Made by a program: the position numbers and the translations under genes
The notes under the pieces: model-generated
The model's database searches: none
Told to the model about the DNA's origin: nothing
What the model saw: the letters and a program-made list of their open reading frames with translations, nothing else
NCBI RefSeq assembly: GCF_003123745.1
Contig: NZ_QETB01000004.1
Location: 124,001 to 188,000 of the forward strand
DNA length: 64,000 nt
Origin: Ancrocorticia populi
GTDB taxonomy: Bacteria; Actinomycetota; Actinomycetes; Actinomycetales; Actinomycetaceae
Direction of reading: 5' to 3'
Part shown: piece by piece, positions 26,916-36,039 of the stretch
Layout: every line of letters begins with the position of its first letter
How positions within the stretch are numbered: the stretch's first letter is position 1

Positions 26916-27213
26916 TAAAAAGTCCTCCGTCGGAGCTGCTTTGTATTCCGCTGGTGCGGGGCCACCCCTAAGGTTAACACTGACTATGGTCCCGGATATA
27001 CCGGCCTGACCAAAGTATCGCTAGGCGATACGCTTGCGCAGCCCTCGGGGCGATCCGGAGCGCCGCAGAACCGGCACGTTCTTCTGCGAATTATCAAGGC
27101 AAACCGGGCCTTCTGGCCCAAGCAGACCTCGCTCAAACCGGCTGGAACAAGCCGGATCGCGGCATTTCCGCCTCTTGGCCACCCGCGAACCTCAGCAAAC
27201 GCCCGGATGTCCC
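26916..27213. promoter_or_regulatory. ppdK upstream region with palindromes
   Basis: About 300 bases without a credible gene. A perfect inverted repeat GTATCGCTAGGCGATAC lies at 27015-27031, near the expected ppdK promoter and a plausible operator. A second hairpin CCGGCT...AGCCGG lies at about 27138-27155, 59 bases beyond the fhs stop, and may terminate fhs. Confidence 0.45.
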
Positions 27214-28854
27214 CTAGTGCAGTCCCGAAATTGTCCCATCGGCTGAGACAGAGATATCACAGGCCGAAGGTCTCTTGGGCAGGCCGGGCATGGTCATGAT
27301 CGAACCCGAGATCAGCACGACGAATCCCGCCCCGGCCGAGAGCCGCACCTCCCGGATCGGCACATCGAAGCCGGACGGCGCACCTAGGACTTTTGGATCT
27401 GTGGAGAAGGAGTACTGAGTCTTGGCAATACACACGGGGAGGCGGCCATATCCGGCCTTCTGGAGCCGTGTTAATTCACGTTGGGCGGCCCGGGTGAACG
27501 TGGCACCTGCCCCTCCGTAGACGCGGCGGACCACGGTCTGAGCCTTGTCCTCCAACGTCGCTTCGTTCGAGTAACACAAGGTGGTGTGGCTCGGGCTCTC
27601 CAGCGCGCGCACGGTGGCATGGGCCAGATCGACCGCGCCTTCGCCGCCCTCCCCAAAGTGGTTCGAAAGAGCCACATCAACTTCCAGCTCTCCCATTGCC
27701 TCCTCGATCGCTGCGATCTCCGCCGGCGTATCCGCACCGAATTGGTTGATGGCTACGAGCACCTTCTGCCCGAACACCTCCTGAAGGGTCCTCACATGCT
27801 TGGTCAGATTGGGCATGCCGGCGCGCACTGCCTCCACGTTCTCTTTTTCTAGATCGGCCAAGTCTTGGCCGCCGTGGTACTTGAGAGCGCGCACGGTAGC
27901 CACCACGATCGAAAGATCGGGTGCCAGCCCCGCCTGCCGGCACATGACGTCAAAGAACTTCTCCGCTCCCAGGTCTGCCCCAAAGCCAGCCTCTGTGATG
28001 GCAACGTCTCCTAGCCCCAGCGCCGCCTTCGTTGCGATCACCGAATTGCAGCCGTGAGCGATGTTGGCGAAGGGGCCACCGTGCACAATCGCCGGGGATC
28101 CTTCAAGTGACTGCACCAGATTCGGCGCGAGTGCATCACGCAAGACCGCAGTAAGGGCCCCTGTCACGCCAAGGTCCGCCACGGTGACGTCGTCGCCCTC
28201 AAAATCTGCACCCACCACGATCTGGGAGAGCCTCTCGGACAGGTCAGTAAGCGACGTTGCCATGCAGAAAGTGGCCATAATCTGACTGGCCGCGGTGATA
28301 TCGAATCCGGATTCGCGCGTTACGCCACCCGTGCGCCCACCCAGCCCCACTACAACGTCACGCAGCGCCCGATCATTGACGTCCATTGCCCGGCGAATGC
28401 AGATCGTCCGCGGATCGATCTCCACCGTTGCGAAATGCAGGGCGTTATCCACTACAGCCGCCAGCAGATTGTTTGCCTCGGCGATTGCGGCGAAATCGCC
28501 CGTGAAATGCAGATTAATGTCATCTGAGGGAATCAGCTGAGCCTTGCCGCCGCCCGTGGCCCCGCCCTTCATACCAAATACGGGGCCCATCGAGGGTTCG
28601 CGCAGCGCCATCACTGCGTTCACGCCGATCTGACGTAGGCCATCCGCCAGCCCTATTGTTGTGGTGGTCTTGCCCTCGCCCGCCGGTGTAGGCGAGATCG
28701 CGGTTACGAGAATCAGGCGCGAATCCCGCTCCGGCAGATCCAGCAGGTAGTTGAGATCGATCTTGGCCTTATCGGAGCCGTACCGCAGCACGGATCGCTC
28801 TGGAATTCCAAGTGAGGTGGCCACGTCGTTGATGGTTTTTGGAGAATTCAGCAC
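27214..28854 (-). CDS. fhs: formate--tetrahydrofolate ligase
   Basis: Loads formate onto tetrahydrofolate using ATP, feeding one-carbon units to purine synthesis. The P-loop region SPTPAGEGKTTTTIGLADGL is present near residue 53. ALREPSMGPVFGMKGGATGGG follows in segments, then FTGDFAAIAEANNLLAA and GFGADLGAEKFFDVMCR. Length 546 aa is typical. The GTG at 28854 is the likely start. It is a separate transcription unit from rpiB, which ends in a hairpin at 28945-28978. Confidence 0.96.
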   Translation of the reverse strand: MLNSPKTINDVATSLGIPERSVLRYGSDKAKIDLNYLLDLPERDSRLILVTAISPTPAGEGKTTTTIGLADGLRQIGVNAVMALREPSMGPVFGMKGGATGGGKAQLIPSDDINLHFTGDFAAIAEANNLLAAVVDNALHFATVEIDPRTICIRRAMDVNDRALRDVVVGLGGRTGGVTRESGFDITAASQIMATFCMATSLTDLSERLSQIVVGADFEGDDVTVADLGVTGALTAVLRDALAPNLVQSLEGSPAIVHGGPFANIAHGCNSVIATKAALGLGDVAITEAGFGADLGAEKFFDVMCRQAGLAPDLSIVVATVRALKYHGGQDLADLEKENVEAVRAGMPNLTKHVRTLQEVFGQKVLVAINQFGADTPAEIAAIEEAMGELEVDVALSNHFGEGGEGAVDLAHATVRALESPSHTTLCYSNEATLEDKAQTVVRRVYGGAGATFTRAAQRELTRLQKAGYGRLPVCIAKTQYSFSTDPKVLGAPSGFDVPIREVRLSAGAGFVVLISGSIMTMPGLPKRPSACDISVSADGTISGLH

Positions 28855-28944
28855 GCTTTCATTCTAGGCCACCACGTAGCGGACTTCAGGCCGTTTTGGG
28901 GCTATTTCTAACGACGACGACGGATGCCAGCGCAGCTATTTACA

Positions 28945-28978
28945 CGAAGAGGGCTCCCCAAAAGGGAAGCCCTCTTCG
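28945..28978 (-). terminator. terminator hairpin after rpiB-like gene
   Basis: CGAAGAGGGCT pairs with AGCCCTCTTCG across a 12-base loop, 11 bases past the rpiB-like stop. A CGTCGTCGTCG motif lies a further 23 bases downstream on the same strand (28910-28922). Confidence 0.75.
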
Positions 28979-28989
28979 AACTGCTAGTC

Positions 28990-29445
28990 TCAGTCCTCTT
29001 CGTAGGAGCAGATCGCTGCAACCTTCGGAGCCGAATGAGATTCGGGATCGAAGGTGTAGTTGAAGAACTCCTTGGCGAGGCGGCGGGCCAGCTCAAGGCC
29101 GATCACTCGCTCACCGAGGCAGAGAACCTGCGCATCGTTGGATAGCACGAGGCGCTCAACGGAGAACGAATCGTGCGCGGTGGAGGCGCGAATGCCCTTT
29201 ACCTTGTTAGCGGACATTGCAACGCCCATGCCGGTACCACAGATGAAGACACCACGATCCGCCTTGCCGTCCGCAATCATGCGTGCGGCGTTAACGGCAA
29301 CGTGGGGGTAATCCACGTCTTCGCCCTTTGTGATGCCAGCATCAATCACTTCGTCGATCCGAGGATCCGCCTCAAGGTCAGCCTTGATAACGTCCTTGTA
29401 ATCAACACCAGCGCTGTCGCCCGCGACTACTACACGGAAACCCAT
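28990..29445 (-). CDS. rpiB: RpiB/LacAB-family sugar-phosphate isomerase
   Basis: 151-residue aldose-ketose phosphate isomerase. It has the catalytic Cys in [15 protein letters not shown] and the family motif [23 protein letters not shown]. True RpiB converts ribulose 5-phosphate and ribose 5-phosphate, but RpiB relatives beside dihydroxyacetone-type kinases can act on erythrulose 4-phosphate. Its neighbour dhaKL starts the same transcript 40 bases upstream, so a tetrulose route is possible. It could also supply the pentose phosphate pool of the PRK/RuBisCO branch. A broken paralogue lies at 48936-49235. Confidence 0.85.
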   Translation of the reverse strand: MGFRVVVAGDSAGVDYKDVIKADLEADPRIDEVIDAGITKGEDVDYPHVAVNAARMIADGKADRGVFICGTGMGVAMSANKVKGIRASTAHDSFSVERLVLSNDAQVLCLGERVIGLELARRLAKEFFNYTFDPESHSAPKVAAICSYEED

Positions 29446-29485
29446 ATCATTACCTTTCGTTGAAAAGCCTTACTTCCTCATTATC

Positions 29486-31201
29486 TCACTTTGTTGCCAG
29501 CTGGTCAGCCACCGTTCTCATAAGCATTGAGAACGAAATGGCACCGGGATCCGGAGTTCCCACCGATTTGCCGCCGTGCGTGCGTGCACGGCCCTTTTTC
29601 GCTGCAAACGAAGCGGTATCTGCGGCGGCATTCTCGGCCGCTGTTGCGGCCTCATCCCAAGCCTCAGCTAGCGGCTTGTCGCCAGCACCTTCGAGGGCGT
29701 CTGCGAACGGGACCGTTGCGTCAACCATCGTCTTGTCGCCTACAACCGCTCCGCCCATCTCCTCGATGGCCTTCGTGCCTCCTACCACGGCGGCAATGAT
29801 CGCAGCATCGTCTACGGCTTCGCCATCGGATAGGCCGTTTCCAACGCGAGCAAGTGCTCCGCCCCAAAGAGCGCCGGCTGTTCCGCCTGCTCCTTCGGAC
29901 CACGCTGCGCCCGCACGGGCCAGCAGAGTCTTCGATCCGGCTCCGGCCGCTACGCTCTGGCGGGCCGATTCAGCTGCGGCGGTTGAACCGAGCACCATGC
30001 CCTGGCCGTGATCGCCGTCCCCGGCAACCGAATCCATCTTGCCTAGGTCATGCTCCGCATCCCGCGTAGTCTTCTCGAGCGCTTCGAGGATGACCGCGAT
30101 CTTCTTGGCTTGCTCAGCCGATTCCGGGGCACCAGCACTGGCTGCTTCCTCGGTCTCCGCGGTCACCTCGCGGCGGGTTGCACCGCTGTTCTCCACCGAT
30201 CCCGAGCGGAAAGCCGGCGTATCAGCCGCTGCCAACCAGTAGCGCTCTAGGTCCTCATCGAGGAACGTGAGCGTGAGGGAAACACCCGCCATGTCCAGCG
30301 AGGTCACCTGCTCATCCACCACGGGGCGTATGATCTCGAGGCCCGCCTTGCGCAGCAGCTTAGAGATCCGGCTGTAGAGGAGGAAGAGCTCCTCGTACTT
30401 TGTTGCGCCCAGACCGTTCACCAGCACGGCTACGCGGCCGTCGTATCCGTCTTCTCCCCGGGGAGGCTCTTCTTCGAGGATCTTGGACACCAGCAGTTCG
30501 GCTAGGTCATCGGCCGTTCCCAGCTTCTCCGTCGCAATTCCGGGTTCGCCGTGGATTCCTAGGCCAAGGCCGAAGGTTCCTTCCTCCACCGTGAAGAGCG
30601 GCTCAGTGGATCCGGGCAAGGTACAGCCTGAGAAGGCCACACCTAAAGAGCGCGTCTTATCGTTGACGTGGCGGGCCACAGCCTCCACCTCATCGATCGA
30701 GTGCCCCTCCGCGGCCGCAGCGCCCACAACCTTAACTACCGGGAAATCTCCCGCGATGCCGCGACGCTGCAGATGGTTCTGCGGGGAATCTGAGGCGATA
30801 TCATCAGTGATCTCGACGATTCGAATGTCGTATCCTTCGGCGCGCAGCTGCTCTGCTGCTTGACCGAAATGAAGCACGTCTCCTGCGTAGTTCCCGAACA
30901 TCATCAGGGTGCCAGCACCGTTGTCCGCTGCGCGGATCACAGAGCGTGCCTGAGACGCGGACGGGGAGGCAAAGATGTTGCCGCATACCGATCCATGAGC
31001 TATGCCGGGGCCAACCCACCCCGCGAACGCCGGGTAGTGTCCCGAGCCTCCGCCCACTACCAGCGCAACCTCGGATTCGGGGCTTGCGGCGGTTCGGACA
31101 ACGCCGCCGTGCACCGGCTGCACATACTCACTGTAGATCTCAGTGAATCCCTCAAGGGAATCCTTCGGAAACTCTTCCGGGTCATTCACAATCTTGGTCA
31201 T
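29486..31201 (-). CDS. DhaK-DhaL fusion, ATP-dependent dihydroxyacetone/ketotetrose kinase
   Basis: 571 residues. The DhaK part binds the ketose covalently through a His (GLGIHGEPGI near residue 215) and has VVGGGSGHYPAFAGWVG and HGSVCGNIFASPS. An Ala/Glu linker of about 40 residues (330-370) leads to the DhaL nucleotide domain with VAGDGDHGQGM, the Asp-rich Mg site, and WSEGAGGTAGALWGGAL. The fused form is the ATP-using type (as in Citrobacter), not the PTS-dependent DhaK/L/M, although a PTS enzyme I gene lies just upstream. AAGGAG precedes the ATG. Substrate could be dihydroxyacetone or erythrulose. Confidence 0.9.
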   Translation of the reverse strand: MTKIVNDPEEFPKDSLEGFTEIYSEYVQPVHGGVVRTAASPESEVALVVGGGSGHYPAFAGWVGPGIAHGSVCGNIFASPSASQARSVIRAADNGAGTLMMFGNYAGDVLHFGQAAEQLRAEGYDIRIVEITDDIASDSPQNHLQRRGIAGDFPVVKVVGAAAAEGHSIDEVEAVARHVNDKTRSLGVAFSGCTLPGSTEPLFTVEEGTFGLGLGIHGEPGIATEKLGTADDLAELLVSKILEEEPPRGEDGYDGRVAVLVNGLGATKYEELFLLYSRISKLLRKAGLEIIRPVVDEQVTSLDMAGVSLTLTFLDEDLERYWLAAADTPAFRSGSVENSGATRREVTAETEEAASAGAPESAEQAKKIAVILEALEKTTRDAEHDLGKMDSVAGDGDHGQGMVLGSTAAAESARQSVAAGAGSKTLLARAGAAWSEGAGGTAGALWGGALARVGNGLSDGEAVDDAAIIAAVVGGTKAIEEMGGAVVGDKTMVDATVPFADALEGAGDKPLAEAWDEAATAAENAAADTASFAAKKGRARTHGGKSVGTPDPGAISFSMLMRTVADQLATK

Positions 31202-31323
31202 CGTTTTCTCCTTGTTGTTTCATTGCTCATGCGTTGCGCACTTTTCGGATGAGTGCGAACTCATTGGTCTGATTGAAGCTCCTTTCAGCACATTTGAGAC
31301 TCCGACCACAGTGGCTTGCGAGC

Positions 31324-33021
31324 CTACCGAATCTCGAGCGCTTGGCTGGCGAGGATGCGAGCGTGTTTGGCATCCCTAGCCTGGTTGATCGCCTCGGCGG
31401 CAGCCTCACATTGTCTAAAGCTAACCGCAGAGATCTGGGCGCCAACTGAGGAAACTGCCGAAGAGGCCATGGACAAGGACGTCACGCCCATGCCAAGCAG
31501 TACACAGGCCAGAAGCGGATCGGCGGCGGCCTCCCCGCATACCCCCACGGGCTTGCCAAGCTTCATGCCAGCGGCGGCCGTGTGAGCGATTAGTTGGAGG
31601 ACGGCTGGCTGCCACGGATCCGTATATTCCGCGAGGTGAGGCGAGAGGCGATCGGCCGCCATCACGTACTGAGTGAGATCGTTGGTGCCAACCGAAACAA
31701 AATCCACGAGCTCCAAGAACTGTTCGGCCTGAACCGCCACAGCTGGAACCTCAACCATGATGCCACCAACCATCCCACGCCTGCGGACCTCCTCGGCGAA
31801 CCATTCGGCCTCACGCAGGGTTGCCACCATCGGTGCCATAACCCAGTTCTTGCCGGGGTGATCCTTGGCTGCTAGCGCGATGGCGTCCAGCTGGTGTTGG
31901 AGCAGTTCAGGATTCTGGCCACTGGTGCGCAGGCCACGTACACCCAGAGCCGGGTTTTCCTCCTCCTCACTGTTGGCGTACGGAACAGGTTTGTCGGATC
32001 CGGCATCGAGTGTGCGGACAACAACCTTGCCGTCTTGGTAAGCGTGGAACACAGGCGCGTAGACCGCCGCTTGTTCCTCAATCGAAGGTTCCACAACCGT
32101 GTCCAAGAAACACATCTCCGTGCGGAACAGGCCGATGCCCTCGGCCTCACCGTGCGCTGCTGTTGTGGCGGTTGGCCCATCCTGAACATTCACAAGCAGC
32201 TCTGCGTGATGGCCATCCGTTGTTTGCGCGGGCCCACGCCACTCATGGATCTTTTCGCGCCACGCGTGATACTTCGTCACGCTTTCTTGGGCGCGCTCCG
32301 GGTCCGCGTTCCTAGTGATCTTGCCAAGGCCGCCGTCCAACAAAACAAGTTCGCCGGTTTTGACTTCCCTCAGCTCACGCATGGCTACGATGCACGGAAT
32401 ACCCAACTGCCGAGCAATAATCGCGGTATGGGATGTGGGCCCACCGAACTCCGTAGCTACACCAATAATGAGTTTCGGGTTCAGGCCCGCCGTATCAGCT
32501 GGTGCCAGATCGTCAGCAAGGAGAACAACAGGTTCGTCCGGAGTGGGAATACCCGGCTCGGGTTCGCCGAGGATTTCGGCAACGATCCTGTCCCGCACAT
32601 CACGAAGGTCCGTCACGCGCTCGGCCATCATACCGCCGGCCTTTTCGAAGAGCGTCACGTATTTCTCGGTTGAACGGACAAGGGCCTGAACGGCTGGCAA
32701 GCCCGCCTTCATGATGTAGGACTGAACGTCCTTCTCCACGCCACGGTCCACCGCCAGCGCCGCGGACATCTTCAGTACATCGCCAGCAGAGCCAATCGTT
32801 GTGGCACTTCGCGAGGCCAGCCTGCTCGAAACCGTCTTGGCAGCTTCTTGATACTTGGCGAACTCACCCGCGCGTTTTTCCGTCGAAATCGAAGGGGCCT
32901 GAGTTGGAGGCACATCCGGCCGGATCACCCACATTGCAGGCGCGTACGCCATACCTGTAACCACTGGTGTGCCGTGAACGTCCGTACTCAACGTTCGATC
33001 ATTTGTTTCTTCTTGAGTCAT
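31324..33021 (-). CDS. ptsI: phosphoenolpyruvate-protein phosphotransferase (PTS enzyme I)
   Basis: Transfers phosphate from PEP to HPr. The 565-residue protein has the HPr-binding helical domain, the phosphohistidine motif ATEFGGPTSHTAIIARQLGIP, the PEP barrel with GIGLFRTEMCFLD and VDFVSVGTNDLTQYVMAADR, and the active Cys in GVCGEAAAD. The ATG at 33021 is chosen because GAGGAA lies upstream; a GTG at 33042 is possible. No HPr or EII gene is seen in the window, so its partners are elsewhere. It is upstream of dhaKL with a 122-base gap and the same direction; co-transcription is possible but not shown. Confidence 0.9.
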   Translation of the reverse strand: MTQEETNDRTLSTDVHGTPVVTGMAYAPAMWVIRPDVPPTQAPSISTEKRAGEFAKYQEAAKTVSSRLASRSATTIGSAGDVLKMSAALAVDRGVEKDVQSYIMKAGLPAVQALVRSTEKYVTLFEKAGGMMAERVTDLRDVRDRIVAEILGEPEPGIPTPDEPVVLLADDLAPADTAGLNPKLIIGVATEFGGPTSHTAIIARQLGIPCIVAMRELREVKTGELVLLDGGLGKITRNADPERAQESVTKYHAWREKIHEWRGPAQTTDGHHAELLVNVQDGPTATTAAHGEAEGIGLFRTEMCFLDTVVEPSIEEQAAVYAPVFHAYQDGKVVVRTLDAGSDKPVPYANSEEEENPALGVRGLRTSGQNPELLQHQLDAIALAAKDHPGKNWVMAPMVATLREAEWFAEEVRRRGMVGGIMVEVPAVAVQAEQFLELVDFVSVGTNDLTQYVMAADRLSPHLAEYTDPWQPAVLQLIAHTAAAGMKLGKPVGVCGEAAADPLLACVLLGMGVTSLSMASSAVSSVGAQISAVSFRQCEAAAEAINQARDAKHARILASQALEIR

Positions 33022-33096
33022 GGCAGCTTCCTCAACATACACTTACTGACGCCAGTGTAACCTATATCACCACCCATATTTCCCAGTATTATCAGG

Positions 33097-34017
33097 ATGT
33101 ATAGACGACCAGTCAGTATGACCTCGACAACCAAAATTGCTGAGTCCACTGTAAAACCGACAACAGGCGTTGACCCGCATGACATTGCAGGGATCATCCT
33201 TACTGGGCACGGTAACGGTCTCTACCTCGCAGACGAATTCGGCAACCAAGTGCGCAACGGCATCGTATCCAGCGATTCGCGCGCCCAGCCGATCGTGGAC
33301 CGCTGGATAAACGATGGCAGCTTCCAGGAGAAGTGCCAGCCTGTTACCCTCCAGTCCCTGTTCGCTGGAGGCCCTCTGGCCATCCTTGCGTGGATCTCGG
33401 AGAACAAGAATCTTGCCCGGTCTTACAAGCTTCTCATGGACGAAGTCTGGTGCAAGAAGTATGCCAACCAGAGCCACATTCGGGACATGCGTAAGTGCAC
33501 TGTGGGACTGGTTGGCGTGGGCAACATCGGCTCGCGTGTGGCGAAGCGCCTCGCAGGCTTTGAGTCTCGCGTGATCGCCTATGATCCGTACCTGCGGCCA
33601 GAACAGGTTGAGGAGCTCGGAATTGAGCGTGTGGAAACGCTCGAGGAGTTGCTAGCCCAGTCCGATTTCGTTTCGCTGCACATGCGCATTAGCGAGGACA
33701 CCCATCACATGATCAACGCGGATGCTCTCGCGCTCATGAAGCCCACCGCTTACCTAGTAAACACGGCGCGCGCCGATCTTGTGGATGAGGAAGCCCTAGC
33801 CGGCGCTCTGTCCGACCACCGCATCGGCGGCGCCGCAATCGATGTGTACGCCGATGAGCCACTCGCTGAGGATCACCCTACCTCAGCCTGGACAACATCA
33901 CGCTGACACCGCATCTGGCGGGCACCTCAGCGGACACGATGCAGGCCTCGGTGGAGATCGGAGTTGAGGAGCTGACGCGATACCTAAAGGGAGAGCCGCT
34001 GCACACCCTCTGCTAAT
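33097..34017 (+). pseudogene. chimeric remnant: FGGY kinase fragment fused to frameshifted D-2-hydroxyacid dehydrogenase
   Basis: The first 100 residues or so look like the inner part of an FGGY sugar-kinase N-domain (IAGIILTGHGNGLYLADEFG, GIVSSDSRAQPIVDRW, FAGGPLAILAW), without the ATP-binding start. From about residue 102 (33400) the frame becomes a D-2-hydroxyacid dehydrogenase NAD domain: VGLVGVGNIGSRVAKRLAGF, NTARADLVDEEAL with the catalytic Arg, and DVYADEPL with the Glu. At about 33880 a one-base loss shifts the frame; the next frame continues YLSLDNITLTPHLAGTS with the catalytic His and ends at 34017. Two deletions therefore destroyed a kinase-dehydrogenase region. IS110 copy 2 lies 11 bases beyond. 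Confidence 0.8.
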
Positions 34018-34044
34018 TCCCCGGGATTGATGCTTCTATGTTTG

Positions 34045-35097
34045 TCAAGGTTGGGTGGGTGGGGTGTGGTTGAGTGTGCGGTAGGCGTGGCGGGCGAGGT
34101 AGCGTTTGAGGCAGCGGCGGATTTCACGGTCGGTTTTACCCTCGAGGCGGCGGCGAGCGACGTAGGCTTTGGTTTCCTCGTCGGTCCTCATTCTCGTTAA
34201 CGCGATCGTATGGAAAGCACGGTTAAGCTGCCTGTCACCGCGCCTGTTGAGCCGGTGGCGCACGGTGTTGCCTGAGGAAGCAGGAACCGGGTTAACCCCG
34301 GCCAAGGCGGCGAACTTGGCCTCGGTTGCGATCCGGCCGGCATGGGAGAAAGACACGAAGATCTGGGCTACCGAGATCGGACCATATCCTTTCTCTTCCA
34401 ACAAAGGCGCGGCTTCGCACTGGCGAACCAACGCCAGAATCTCCGCCCGGTTACTGTCCGCTTTCTTCTCCAACTGAAGAATCGACTGTGCGAGGTCGAT
34501 CGCTTCCCTCATCGCGTAGAACACGGCAATATCCCCAGTATCGCGAGCCTGCCAGATAGCGATCGTCTTGACCTGTTTCATGCTGACGGCCTTGCGTACA
34601 TCGATACCCAGATCATGGAAACGCATCAGTGCGGTTAACTGGTTTTTCGCACTGGTCTTGGCTGTTTGGATCTGGTTGCGGCTAGCCAGCAAAATGGCGA
34701 GGGCCCCGCGGATCCCGTCCGCGCGTGGATCCCTCAACTGGTCGATCTGACAGGCCAAGGTCGCTCGTGCGATCTTGCCGGCATCGAGCTCATCGCTCTT
34801 ACCCTTACAGGAGGTGGCCGTCCAGGGGGCCTCGACTCGCTTGTAGCCGGCCCGGACAACGTGCCGGGACAGGTTGGCCCCATAGGTGGCGGTCCCCTCA
34901 ATCGCGAACAGTGCCGACATGTCCCCACCGGTGTGTTTCCCGGCCCACGAGATAGCCCGATCCATCCCCGCCTTCGTGGCCGGGAACTGGCGAGTAGCGA
35001 GAATATCGCCCCTAGCGGCGGCGATACTGTAGACATGGTTTTTGGCGTGGCAGTCCACGCCTATGACAAACCCGTGATGATCTGCAACGATAGACAT
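34045..35097 (-). CDS. IS110-family transposase (DEDD/Tnp_20), copy 2
   Basis: 350 residues from the ATG at 35097, with the AAAGGA site conserved from copy 1. Catalytic residues are intact: GVDCHAKNH, FAIEGTATYG, KSDELDAGKIAR, and the serine region NPVPASSGNTVRHRLNRRGD. It differs from copy 1 at about one residue in ten, for example in the SRHVVRAGYKRVEAPWTATSC segment. There is no frameshift, so the enzyme should be functional. It could act on either element's bridge RNA. Confidence 0.92.
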   Translation of the reverse strand: MSIVADHHGFVIGVDCHAKNHVYSIAAARGDILATRQFPATKAGMDRAISWAGKHTGGDMSALFAIEGTATYGANLSRHVVRAGYKRVEAPWTATSCKGKSDELDAGKIARATLACQIDQLRDPRADGIRGALAILLASRNQIQTAKTSAKNQLTALMRFHDLGIDVRKAVSMKQVKTIAIWQARDTGDIAVFYAMREAIDLAQSILQLEKKADSNRAEILALVRQCEAAPLLEEKGYGPISVAQIFVSFSHAGRIATEAKFAALAGVNPVPASSGNTVRHRLNRRGDRQLNRAFHTIALTRMRTDEETKAYVARRRLEGKTDREIRRCLKRYLARHAYRTLNHTPPTQP

Positions 35098-35166
35098 TGC
35101 GGTGATCCTTTCACTAGAACTGATAAAGAATGACCGTAGGCCGTTACCAGTCCGGGAAAGTTTCAC

Positions 35167-35397
35167 GGCGGGATAATGCTGTAAAAAGTCACGCCCCTTT
35201 CGGGGTGGACAAGCTTCTAATCAAATCACCATCGTGGACCGGGCAGGTAGCGGCCACCCCCGAGTACTAGACGGACATATCAATCCCTAGACACCACCAA
35301 GAGTGGGTACAGCGTCAACTAGAGTCACGCCCAGCCCCAAGAACAGCCACCACCAACCCTGCCAGCCAGTCCCAGACCAGCCAACCCCATACTTACA
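35167..35397 (-). ncRNA. candidate IS110 bridge RNA, copy 2
   Basis: Read on the minus strand, the left target guide AGTTGACGCTG (35310-35320) equals the left flank (35396-35406). The right target guide GGGATTG (35281-35287) is the reverse complement of the right flank CAATCCC (34023-34029). The guides differ from those of copy 1 (TTTTTGACGCTG, GGGTTTG) exactly as the two insertion sites differ. Donor guides AGAAGC and TTACAG are unchanged, as are the element ends. The donor-loop hairpin is CCCCGAAAGGGG here and CCCTGCGGGG in copy 1, so the stem is kept while the loop varies. Confidence 0.75.
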
Positions 35398-36039
35398 GCG
35401 TCAACTCTCTGCTTGAGGCGACAGCGCCTCACTCCATTTCTGACGCAATTGCGGATGATGACACCCAGGGCGGGGCCGGTATGGCCCCGCCCTTTTGTCG
35501 TCGTCAAAAAGAGGCTGGGCCGAGAGCTCCTCGATGAGGCTAACCGTCCCACCCTGCTACACGTTCAGAACCTTCTGAACTCGTCCGAACAAATATGACA
35601 TGCGCTAACGCACGAAGGTCGCCATGGGGCAGATTGATGAGGCTCTCGCGGACCATTTTGGGTAGCACGAGCATTCTCAGGAATCCCCTCCGAGCCTCTC
35701 CCAGAGTATTGAAAACACTACTTCCGAAGGTTGGAACACTTAGGATCCAAACACGCCCCAACCATTGACGGGCCTCAACAGTATCCTTGCACCGCTAAGT
35801 ATCAGCTGCGGTGGCGATTGCGTATACCTTCCAGCATCAACAGCCGCCGCCGAGTCACTCAGTTTGCTCCGAAGATTGTCCGATTCCGCAATTGAGCATG
35901 CATGGTTTCGCGTCAGGGCGCATCGCCCTCCCAATAACGCTCCGCGTGCATTCACGCACGAAGTTATGCGGATCAACCGCCCAGAATGTGTTTGGCCATG
36001 GAAATAGCGGGGCGTCGAGGTCCCAAGCGGATTGTTACG
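35398..36039. other. 640-base region without recognisable gene
   Basis: Between IS copy 2 and the macrodomain gene I find no credible coding frame; short frames on both strands lack ribosome sites and family features. It starts with TGACGCAA-type repeat sequence (TCTGACGCAATTGCGG at about 35440) and a GC-rich terminator with a GTCGTCGTC tail. The remainder may be decayed sequence associated with the deletions seen left of the IS. Confidence 0.5.
35468..35496 (+). terminator. GC-rich hairpin with TTTTGTCGTCGTC tail
   Basis: GGGCGGGGCC pairs perfectly with GGCCCCGCCC across a GGTAT loop and is followed by TTTTGTCGTCGTC. No gene ends directly before it on this strand. It may be a remnant left after gene loss. 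Confidence 0.7.

Larger units (their letters stand above)
34029..35397 (-). mobile_element. IS110-family insertion sequence, copy 2
   Basis: Same 1369-base layout as copy 1, in the opposite orientation. On its own coding strand the left flank is AGAGAGTTGACGC and the right flank CAATCCCGGGG, so the inferred empty site is GTTGACGCAATCCCGG. It sits 11 bases after the broken dehydrogenase remnant. Substitutions relative to copy 1 are spread over the element and cluster in the guide segments of the non-coding end. Confidence 0.9.

Noticed and set aside
27034-27246. 70-codon plus-strand gene between ppdK and fhs
   Set aside because: Biased Arg/Pro composition typical of chance frames in GC-rich DNA; it overlaps the fhs end.
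35398-35600. tRNA gene at the IS110 insertion site
   Set aside because: Hairpins are terminator-like; no cloverleaf or TTCGA T-loop could be built.
35540-35976. Short minus-strand genes right of IS copy 2
   Set aside because: Two partly overlapping frames with no ribosome site, domain or operon context.
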